Origin: Lycorma delicatula
Taxonomy: Eukaryota > Arthropoda > Insecta > Hemiptera > Fulgoridae
NCBI RefSeq assembly: GCF_047948215.1
Contig: NC_134460.1
Span: forward strand, 123,951,324 to 124,015,323
Direction: 5' to 3'
DNA length: 64,000 bases
Shown: positions 56,520 to 64,000 of the stretch, one piece after another
Numbering within the stretch: position 1 is the first letter of the stretch
Layout of the letters: each line of letters opens with the position of its first letter
Notes under the pieces: generated by a model
The model's database searches: none
Told to the model about the DNA's origin: nothing
Seen by the model: the letters and a program-made list of their open reading frames with translations, nothing else
Program-made: the position numbers and the translations under genes

Positions 56520-57384
56520 TTAACAATAGATAAGACAAGTTTAAAATTCTTTCGTAGTAAATACTTTGGGGTTCACAAATAAAACTACTCTAAAAGTTTA
56601 TGAAAGAAATTTATCTCTTTCATTTATATTCTTACAGTAACTCACCGACCCATCGAACCTGTACTCGAAATTTATCTTACAGACTCTCCTCGCGGAATTG
56701 ATTTTTAACTGGTCTTCCCTGGAGTATTTATACTCCTATCTTCTTTACCTTTCGGACCAGACCCCAGTTGAGCATGAGAATGATCGACCGTGCCCTTTCG
56801 TTCCCATGCATTCGTAACCTTGGTCCGGTAACTCTTCTCACGGAACGAACATCTGTTTAAGTGTTTCAGTGGGCAATATTACATTACACGATTGTTAAAC
56901 GGACCTGTTACGTTTACTAAAAGGGTTTCTTTAATCCCCTTTCTGGATTGCTCCCATTATTATATTTTCTATTACTTTCTTCTAAATTGGTAGAAATCCA
57001 TTACTAATATCCGCTATGACGGTCTTGTTACGGTATGAATCGTGTAGACCAGTATTTAGAAAATTAAACATCTTAGTATCTGTGTGTTTATATTTATTAA
57101 TGCGCAATCTTTGCTAAAATGATTGATGACTTATTCTAAAAAAATAATATCCACCTTTACCAAACCAGACATCGGTACTGGTTTTATATAACTTAACAAA
57201 ATACTTCGACTTACTAGAAAAGGCCTTATATGCATCCGTTGCCATTTTTAGTAAATTGATAAACCATTTGATAAAGTCTTCTCACTAATTTATTTAAAAT
57301 ACAATTAAAATATGGTTTTTTTACGGAAAAAATATTATTTTTTGATAAATTTTCAAATAATACTCGATACTTTACTTCTTCTTT
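56520..57384. other. Non-coding gap with an unexplained balanced-composition island
   Basis: 56,640-56,960 is less AT-rich ('CCGACCCATCGAACCTG', 'GGACCAGACCCCAGTTGAG', 'CCTTGGTCCGG') and unlike the rest of the window. It could be a solo LTR or an exon remnant, but no boundaries or frame support either. Confidence 0.4.
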
Positions 57385-58375
57385 CGTGGAACTGCCTATT
57401 GACAGATATCAAGAAACAGGATTCCCCACGATGGTCTGTGCTGACCTTTCCTTTTTAAATTATAGTACCTTTGTGTCTCTTAAAATCATTAAACATTCCA
57501 ATCCTCCTTCTTCCTCTTCCGCTCACACCTGCAATTTTTCCTTCAATTATTACTATTTTGATATAGTCATGTCTTAGCATGTTGGCTATCCAATTAGTTT
57601 TTCATTTTTGTATCGTCTTAATCATACTCCTACTTTCTATATTTTTCAAGACCTGATCATTAGTTATCCTTTCTCGCAAGTTGATGTCTAGAATTTTCTT
57701 CCATAGCCAAATAACAAAACTTTCCAGATATACAATTTCTCTTTTCTTTATTGCTCATGTTTCTGAACCATATAATATTACATTCCCAACAAAATATCTT
57801 GCATATCTCTTTCTCAGATCACAATAGGTACACTTTTTGTAGTAAGCAAATTTCTAACCTCGCTGAAAGCCATTTTACCATTTCCAATTCTGCTTCTAAT
57901 TTCCTCAGTTATCAAATTTTATTGTGCTTCCAAGGTATTCAAAACTATTACCCTGTTCAAATTGTTTCTCCTCAATAGTAATCTTTGTTATACCGTATTC
58001 TTTCGATATTCTCACTATTTTGGATCTATCAGAGTTTATTTTCATTCGGCATTTTTCTGTTACCCTGCTTATTCTAATCATCATTTGTTGCAGCTTTTCT
58101 TCAGTTGTAGCCATTACTACTTCGTCGTCTTGATACTTAATTGTCTTTATTTTTTCTCCTCCTATTGTCACTAATCACCATCCTCTATGTATTCCAAAGC
58201 TTTCTCAATTAGTCTACCTCCATAAATGCTAAAAAGGATTGTGACATGCAGCATCCCTGTCTAACTCCTCTTCTTACCTTTACTGCTTCTGTTTTTTCTT
58301 CTTCTATTATCCTTAATAAATCTTCTGTTCTTCCAATCCAATCCTATTTCCCTCTAAATGCTCGTATTAGTTAAA
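57385..58375 (-). pseudogene. RTE-like LINE reverse transcriptase remnant
   Basis: Minus-strand frames give 'VRRGVRQGC' (about 58,265), the catalytic box as 'YQDDEVVMATTEEKLQ' (58,130-58,080; usual F-A-D-D changed to Y-Q-D-D), 'MKINSDRSK', 'FEYLGSTI', then 'ILYGSET' with the next Trp codon now a stop (about 57,770), 'ITNDQVLKNIESR', 'NWIANMLRHD', 'GKIAGVSGRGRRR'. The order matches the intact 62-63.6 kb ORF but the sequence is distinct, so it is another lineage or an older branch. Multiple stops and shifts. Confidence 0.8.
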
Positions 58376-59084
58376 CAAAAAAAGAAAAACCACTATTTAT
58401 TTGCGTCCCTTTCAACGTGTAATTAAATAAATGTTTAAAATAATTTTTAGAAGTGGCATCTGAATTGTGAATAATTCTGTCGTATTTTTTTTATATTTAA
58501 TCTATGTGCCTTAACATTATTTTAAGTATGTTTAAATAAATTATATTAACTTAAAAAATATCTATTTTTAACCTTATATTTTTATATTTATAATTTATCA
58601 CTTACGCTTATTGACATGATCTAAATAATATATTTGTATGAACTGATCAAGAATAAAAATATATCTATTTATTGATTTTTTTCTTTAGTTAATAAAATTA
58701 AAAGATATAAATTAAAAATAAAATCCTGAGGTTCTGGATTGTTTCCAGTTTTTCAAGCACAAATACATTTAGTACGTAAATATATTTCATTATCATCCAT
58801 CAGTAACTGTTAGAGAATGCCAGCCAAAATGTAACGGAACATAGAGGAGTTAATTGCAGCTGGACTTTCTCTCCTTCATGTTAGTTACACACAATCAATA
58901 AATCTATTCATTGTTACGAGAAAAAACTATTGATACTTATTTGTGTCCAAAAAATAATAAAAATCTCAAAAACAGATTTTAACAAGCCAGGAGATCTTTA
59001 ATGTAGAAATTTAATCTACTGTTAAGAAACTTAAGTTTGGAATTAAGAAAATATCTTTTAAAATACTTATATGACGTATATTGC
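58376..59084. other. Non-coding AT-rich gap
   Basis: No recognisable motif. Confidence 0.45.
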
Positions 59085-59092
59085 TTTATAGA

Positions 59093-59654
59093 CAGTGGCG
59101 GCTCGCGTATAGGCACTTAAGAACTGCAACACCGCCTGTTTTAACTTGATATTATCGATAATATTTAATATAATGACTCTTTTTTTTTTAATTCTTTCTT
59201 TATTTTTTTTTTTACGTTGTACAATATATAATCCTTAAGCTTAATGTCAGTATCCTTCCCCAGATTATGAAAACGATACAAAAATCTTTGTATGGAACTG
59301 CACGCTTCACAGTTCCAGCGACCACGTGTTTTGCTGCTGTGCGCATGCGCACATGGGAAGCTGTACGCGAGACTGCGAGTGAGAGAGAGCAGTGTCGCTT
59401 CCGTAGTGCCGAGTCTGGCGTGCTGGTGGAAGGTAGTTTTTTTTTTTTTACTCCGCGTGTGTTGTGCTTAAAAACCGTGTACCATCTTGAATATGATAAA
59501 GTGTAGAATTATCATGCTTCCAGCTATTCTATTTCTATTCATTTTTTCGGTTCTTTTATTTTACAGAAAACTTTAACCATGGCATTGAAAAGGGTCATAA
59601 AAAAAATTTTTGGAGCAGCACCCCACCACTAATTTTAGCTACGAACCGCCACTG
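59093..59654. mobile_element. hAT-type MITE with 8-bp target-site duplication
   Basis: Ends CAGTGGCGGCTCG (59,093) and its inverse CGAACCGCCACTG (ends 59,654). Flanking 8-mers TTTATAGA (59,085-59,092) and TTTATGGA (59,655-59,662) match at 7 of 8. The interior is unusually GC-rich between 59,300 and 59,430 and contains the 16-bp palindrome TGTGCGCATGCGCACA (59,338-59,353). The 79-codon frame at 59,267-59,506 has no recognised domain. Confidence 0.85.
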
Positions 59655-59662
59655 TTTATGGA

Positions 59663-60834
59663 CAATATATAAATGAAATAAAGACAATAGAGAAGTTGTA
59701 TAAATAAAAAAATAAAATCTTTAGAGATGTGTATCGAGAAAAATATAAAAATAAGATGAACAAAATAAAGAGCTTTTAGAATGAAATGAAAAAGAGAGAA
59801 TTTTCCGACAGCATTTTGCAAAAGAACAAGGCTGGTGATTCATACATCAGGGCCTGCGAGATTAATGAATTTGATTCTAAAAGATCATGTAGAGAATAAA
59901 AACAGAAAAGAAAAGAAAAATTATAATATATAAAAACAAATAATTGAGAACGTAGAAGAATATAAGATGTGTATATTGACAACAAAAGATTCTCAAACAA
60001 AAGAAGAATTGAAGAAATGCATCAAAGCAGTCAAAATATTTAAAACCAACAAAACAAAAAACATTTCATATAAAAGGGTATTTCACATATTAACACCCTT
60101 TCAAAATAAATTGTTAAAGTTTAAAGTAAATTAACTTTTTAGTATTTTAACAGACATGGTGAGTTATAAAATACCATGTTATTCTATAAAACAACGATAA
60201 ACACAAAGCACAGTCTATCACGACTATATAGTAGAATCCTATTAAAATCGTATGGTTTTATACTTTGTGTTAAGCTAATTTATATTTTAAGTAACCTTTC
60301 ATATAATTTATGACTTTATATGTTTCCCGGATAATTTATATTTTGTGTGTGTGTGTGTGTGTGTGTGTTTTATCATTACATATTGACAGTATATTCAGTT
60401 TACTTATTCTGAATTTGTAATTGATATATTTGCATAATAATTGTGTAGAATTACTGAATAATTCATAAATAATATTATTTCATGACACAATTTCTTGTAA
60501 TTTATTTGTGACCAAAGGGCTATTTATTTAGCACTAAGGCTATATCATTCCTCCTTTAGGCTTTCAATGTTTATTTAATCAAAATGTAAATGTTTACGTT
60601 AACAATTCCTGCTATTTATTTATAAATATCCTAAATGCATATTATATAAAATTTTATTTATTAAAATATTAGGCAGAGCTATTTTATTTTTTTTTACAAA
60701 TGTATTCCTATTAAAAATCGAACTGAAAAAATTTATATTTTTAAAACCGTAAAATTAGTAATCATATTATATATTATTTATTCTAAAACTAGAAATAAAC
60801 AATTTTTCTTTTGGTGATTGACATCCGTGGAAAA
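59663..60834. other. Non-coding interval with a (GT)n microsatellite
   Basis: AT-rich; (GT)n at 60,344-60,368 (about 12 units). No coding signal. Confidence 0.5.
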
Positions 60835-60960
60835 TTACCTTTATGCTCAAGGTCTTAGTTTCGAATCCCGGCAGATAATCATAATATAAAAAGTGATTCA
60901 TGAAAAATCATATTCTGCTGGTTAAAAAAAAGAAAGGTTATGTAAATATTAGCACGGAAA
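60835..60960 (+). repeat. tRNA-like SINE scrap
   Basis: 'GCTCAAGGTCTTAGTTTCGAATCCCGGCAGA' carries a good B-box (GTTTCGAATCCC), followed by AT-rich body and an A-run. It lacks a foldable D-arm, so it is called SINE-like rather than a tRNA gene. Confidence 0.5.
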
Positions 60961-60969
60961 CGATTCGTT

Positions 60970-61340
60970 AGCGGGTGTAAGTTGGCGAAAGATTTCACCC
61001 TTATTTCTGTGGCTACGGTAAAATTAAGCCAGATTGTACTAATTTTTTGACGCCCAAATTAAGAGGTAAATTTAGTGATTTTGTATGTTATATGACCTGA
61101 AAAATTGAAAAAAACTTCAAAAACTGTATTTTTAACAGTTTTCGATCAATTTCAGATAAAAGAGAAAGATAGAAAACGAAAAACATATTTTACGTATGTC
61201 GTAAAACAGCTTTTTTAAATGGGTAATAAAGAAATAAAAATTTTAAACAAAACTTGTAGAGAATTTGATTATGAGTAAAATGGTAGGGATAAAGTCACGA
61301 GAAACTAAATACGAATTTAAGAATTTCGAAATTGATTTTT
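60970..61340 (-). repeat. Diverged relative of the long-TIR element at 13.2-14.0 kb
   Basis: Shares, in the same relative order, 'GAAAGATTTC', 'AAATGGGTAATAA', 'ATTTTAAACAAAACTTGTAGAGAATTTGATTATGAGTAAAATGG' against the complement of 13.56-13.70 kb, with many mismatches. No terminal repeats kept. Confidence 0.5.
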
Positions 61341-61800
61341 AAAATAAAACATCACAATGAGGCAGATTTTAATGAATTATTAGTCGAAACAAAATATTTT
61401 AGTGCTAAAAAACAAAAGAATTAAATATTTAAAAAAAATAATCAATGAAACTTTATAAAGAAATTAAAAATCAGAAAAAAATCAATAAAACAATTTACAA
61501 CATACATTTATGTTATAAATATAAAAATATTTAGCGCTAATAAAAATAAATTTTGATCTTATCCCTTATATCTTAGGTTAATAATCCTTCGGTAATTTCA
61601 GGTAATTTATTTTTAAATGAATGGATAAAGGTACTATTGATATTGCTTTTATAGTATTTACGTATATTTGTTTGGTATCAGTTAGTTTGAAAATTATTAT
61701 ATCGTAGATTATTTTACATGCCTGGAGTTTACGTGGGATTTAGTGAAAATGTACTTTTTAGTAAAAGTAAATTTTCACTGAAGTAAAAGTAAAATAAAGT
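61341..61800. other. Non-coding AT-rich gap
   Basis: No recognisable motif apart from short AAGTAAAAGTAAA repetition at 61,760-61,800. Confidence 0.4.
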
Positions 61801-61944
61801 AAATTTTCATATAAAGTAGTGTTTATATAATTATATTTTCCACTTACTCTATTCATAAATAGAGACAATGTTGAAGCGTTTTCGGAGATTACTACTCCAT
61901 CCTCAGGAACAATGATAATAAACTTTATAAATGTTTACTTCACG
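61801..61944 (-). mobile_element. Penelope-like element, distal part beyond the LINE insertion
   Basis: The minus strand reads 'TCCTGAGGATGGAGTAGTAATCTCCGAAAACGCTTCAAC'. Read with the 63.6-64.0 kb segment, it would be the sequence downstream of the Penelope ORF after removing the LINE. Assignment depends on that context and is inference. Confidence 0.4.
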
Positions 61945-61954
61945 TATTAATAAT

Positions 61955-63590
61955 TTTTTTTTTTTTGTCTTCAGTCACTTGACTGGTTTGATGCAGCTCT
62001 CCAAGATTCCCTATCTAGTGCTAGTCGTTTCATTTCAGTATACCCTCTACATCCTACATCCCTAACAATTTGTTTTACATATTCCAAACGTGGCCTGCCT
62101 ACACAATTTTTCCCTTCTACCTGTCCTTCCAAAATTAAAGCGACTATTCCAGGATGCCTTAGTATGTGGCCTATAAGTCTGTCTCTTCTTTTAACTATAT
62201 TTTTCCAAATGCTTCTTTCTTCATCTATTTGCCGCAATACCTCCTCATTTGTCACTTTATCCACCCATCTGATTTTTAACATTCTCCTATAGCACCACAT
62301 TTCAAAAGCTTCTAACCTTTTCTTCTCAGATACTCCGATTGTCCAAGTTTCACTTCCATATAAAGCGACACTCCAAACATACACTTTCAAAAATCTTTTC
62401 CTGACATTTAAATTAATTTTTGATGTAAACAACTTATATTTCTTACTGAAGGCTCGTTTAGCTTGTGCTATTCGGCATTTTATATCGCTCCTGCTTCGTC
62501 CATCTTTAGTAATTCTACTTCCCAAATAACAAAATTCTTCTACCTCCATAATCTTTTCTCCTCCTATTTTCACATTCAGTGGTCCATCTTTGTTATTTCT
62601 ACTACATTTCATTACTTTTGTTTTGTTCTTGTTTATTTTCATGCGATAGTTCTTGCGTAGGACTTCATCTATGCCGTTCATTGTTTCTTCTAAATCCTTT
62701 TTATTCTCGGCTAGAATTACTATATCATCAGCAAATCGTAGCATCTTTATCTTTTCACCTTGTACTGTTACTCCGAATCTAAATTGTTCTTTAACATCAT
62801 TAACTGCTAGTTCCATGTAAAGATTAAAAAGTAACGGAGATAGAGAACATCCTTGTCGGACTCCCTTTCTTATTATGGCTTCTTTCTTATGTTCTTCAAT
62901 TGCTACTGTTGCTGTTTGGTTCCTGTACATGTTAGCAATTGTTCTTCTATCTCTGTATTTGAACCCTAATTTTTTTAAAATGCTGAACATTTTATTCCAG
63001 TCTACGTTATCGAATGCCTTTTCTAGGTCTATAAACGCCAAGTATGTTGGTTTGTTTTTCTTTAATCTTCCTTCTACTATTAATCTGAGGCCTAAAATTG
63101 CTTCCCGTGTCCCTATACTTTTCCTGAAACCAAATTGGTCTTCTCCTATCACTTCCTCCACTCTCCTCTCAATTCTTCTGTATAGAATTCTAGTTAAGAT
63201 TTTTGATGCATGACTAGTTAAACTAATTGTTCTGTATTCTTCACATTTATCTGCCCCTGATTTCTTTGGTATCATTACTATAACACTTTTTTTGAAGTCT
63301 GACGGAAATTCCCCTTTTTCATAAATATTACACACCAGTTTGTATAATCTATCAATCGCCTCCTCCCCTGCACTGCGCAGTAATTCTACAGGTATTCCGT
63401 CTATTCCAGGAGCCTTCCTGCCATTTAAATCTTTTAATGCTCTCTTAAATTCAGATCTCAGTATTGTTTCTCCCATTTCATCCTCCTCAACTTCCTCTTC
63501 TTCCTCTATAAAACCATTTTCTAATTCATTTCCTCCGTATAACTCTTCAATATATTCCACCCATCTATCGACTTTACCTTTCGTATTATA
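61955..63590 (-). mobile_element. 5'-truncated RTE-like LINE with poly-A tail and 10-bp target-site duplication
   Basis: The element runs from about 63,590 (5', truncated inside the ORF) to a poly-A tail (T-run at 61,953-61,966 on plus). TATTAATAAT occurs at 61,945-61,954 and 63,591-63,600, flanking it as a target-site duplication. The 3' untranslated region is very short: the stop codon is within about 15 bases of the tail. The uninterrupted frame suggests a young insertion. Confidence 0.85.
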
Positions 63591-63641
63591 TATTAATAAT
63601 AAATTAATAATTATAATGAAATAAATTTTTAAAATAAACAT
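61971..63641 (-). CDS. Reverse transcriptase ORF of an RTE-like LINE (N-terminally truncated)
   Basis: This 556-codon frame is the only long domain-bearing ORF in the window. Residues 1-17 fall outside the LINE (flank), so the Met is accidental. From about residue 21: a linker with acidic run (46-56), finger region 'GRKAPGIDGIPVELL' (74-88), 'MIPKKSG' and 'YRTISLTSHASKILTRIL' (123-153), 'EDQFGFRKSIGTREAI' (167-182), palm Asp205 in 'FIDLEKAFDNVDW', 'GVRQGCSLSPLLFNLYME' (260-277), catalytic 'FADD' at 303-306, thumb 'YLGSRIT', then 'ALYGSETW' (426-433), 'WVDKVTNEEVLRQI', 'LIGHILRHPG' and 'GRPRLEYVKQIVRD'. The AP endonuclease that should precede the RT is absent. It would copy element RNA at a nicked target if complete, but this copy cannot nick. 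Clade RTE is my best fit; related clades are possible. Confidence 0.9.
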   Translation of the reverse strand: MFILKIYFIIIINLLLIYNTKGKVDRWVEYIEELYGGNELENGFIEEEEEVEEDEMGETILRSEFKRALKDLNGRKAPGIDGIPVELLRSAGEEAIDRLYKLVCNIYEKGEFPSDFKKSVIVMIPKKSGADKCEEYRTISLTSHASKILTRILYRRIERRVEEVIGEDQFGFRKSIGTREAILGLRLIVEGRLKKNKPTYLAFIDLEKAFDNVDWNKMFSILKKLGFKYRDRRTIANMYRNQTATVAIEEHKKEAIIRKGVRQGCSLSPLLFNLYMELAVNDVKEQFRFGVTVQGEKIKMLRFADDIVILAENKKDLEETMNGIDEVLRKNYRMKINKNKTKVMKCSRNNKDGPLNVKIGGEKIMEVEEFCYLGSRITKDGRSRSDIKCRIAQAKRAFSKKYKLFTSKINLNVRKRFLKVYVWSVALYGSETWTIGVSEKKRLEAFEMWCYRRMLKIRWVDKVTNEEVLRQIDEERSIWKNIVKRRDRLIGHILRHPGIVALILEGQVEGKNCVGRPRLEYVKQIVRDVGCRGYTEMKRLALDRESWRAASNQSSD

Positions 63642-63770
63642 AACAATCGATCGTCAAGCAGTTAAAATAAAGTCAAATTATACATGTCAGTAAGAAGGTC
63701 ACAATTGTTATGTTTATTGGAATGAAATAGTTTTACCAACCTAAGAGTCAAAATTATTGTTTAATATTTG
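63601..63770 (-). mobile_element. Putative Penelope 3' region between its ORF and the LINE
   Basis: AT-rich sequence following the Penelope-like stop codon. Part of it supplies the accidental start codon and first 17 residues of the LINE frame. Confidence 0.4.
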
Positions 63771-64000
63771 TTAGATTAAGATATAATTTGTAAAATTCGT
63801 TTGCTCATTTATCAGTCTTTTATTATTTAAGTATATATAAAATTTTTCTAAAGTATTTTTTTTATTAAGGTTATTAGAATATTCAAGAATTTTAATAAAA
63901 TTATTTGGGCTAAAATTGTGATTATGTTCTATAGTATGTTTCGAAAATTGGATCGTTTTATGTTTTATTTATACAATTGACGTGTTCATTAATTCTAATC
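63771..64000 (-). pseudogene. Penelope-like element, C-terminal GIY-YIG endonuclease fragment (runs off the window)
   Basis: The minus strand reads 'RINEHV' in one frame and, after a shift, 'QFSKHTIEHNHNF', 'FIKILEYSNNLNKKNTLEKFYIYLN' and stop at 63,771-63,773. The spacing R-x-x-EH ... F-x-x-H-x-x-x-x-x-H-x-F ... I-x-I-L ... L-E-x-x-x-I resembles the end of the GIY-YIG domain of Penelope-like retroelements. The catalytic GIY-YIG and RT parts lie beyond 64,000. Similarity judged by eye only. Confidence 0.55.

Noticed and set aside
60835..60905. Possible tRNA gene
   Set aside because: B-box present but no D-arm, anticodon arm or acceptor pairing could be found.
62463..63624. Plus-strand frames of 65-112 codons
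   Set aside because: Antisense shadows of the LINE reverse transcriptase ORF.

Overview
The window looks like AT-rich intergenic DNA from an insect genome, and it is close to a graveyard of transposable elements. No convincing host protein-coding gene and no intact host tRNA, rRNA or ncRNA gene could be supported. The organism call is inference. It rests on eukaryotic tRNA-derived SINEs, Helitrons, Tc1/mariner transposases of the DD41D spacing, Jockey-, RTE- and R4/Dong-like LINEs, a Penelope-like fragment, a Ty3/gypsy piece, hAT-type MITEs and many microsatellites, all in an A+T-rich background. A large repeat-rich hemipteran-type genome is my best guess, but the sequence alone does not prove it.

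Layout. 0.6-5.4 kb: a Jockey 3' fragment, a polypurine-bearing Helitron, a short tandem repeat, a mariner-type scrap, an R4/Dong scrap and one end of an abundant repeat called here family P. 5.4-19.7 kb: a tRNA-SINE with target-site duplication (family A), a decayed R4/Dong LINE, a family P foldback, a long-TIR DNA element, an internally deleted DD41D mariner, a foldback MITE, an RTE-like 3' end and a second Jockey fragment. 20.8-24.2 kb: two copies of a second unclassified repeat (family Q), one internally inverted and tandemly duplicated, plus family P and a SINE. 26-35 kb: a DDE transposase remnant, a hAT MITE, two family P copies and two LINE 3' ends. 35.6-38.6 kb: two decayed mariner-type elements, each interrupted by a SINE. 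40.6-43 kb: an inverted SINE dimer and two head-to-head Helitrons. 45-50.8 kb: a family Q copy, a GC-rich Ty3/gypsy 3' end and a second, unexplained GC-rich island. 52.8-56.5 kb: a Helitron end, a ~620-bp foldback, a second SINE family (B) with a perfect 14-bp duplication and a complete Helitron. 57.4-64 kb: an RTE-like remnant, a hAT MITE and a 5'-truncated LINE with the only long open frame (556 codons, minus strand). That LINE is inserted, with a 10-bp target-site duplication, into what looks like a Penelope-like element.

How it fits together. The elements do not form a pathway. They record successive insertions: SINEs into mariners, family P next to or inside an R4/Dong piece, and a LINE into a Penelope. 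The most interesting structures are architectural: the 53.4-54.05 kb foldback, the inverted SINE dimer, the hairpin inside a SINE, the flipped module in family Q, the Helitron family with a fast-changing purine tract, and the unexplained GC island at 50.24-50.80 kb. I found no CRISPR array, operon or recognisable defence or metabolic system.
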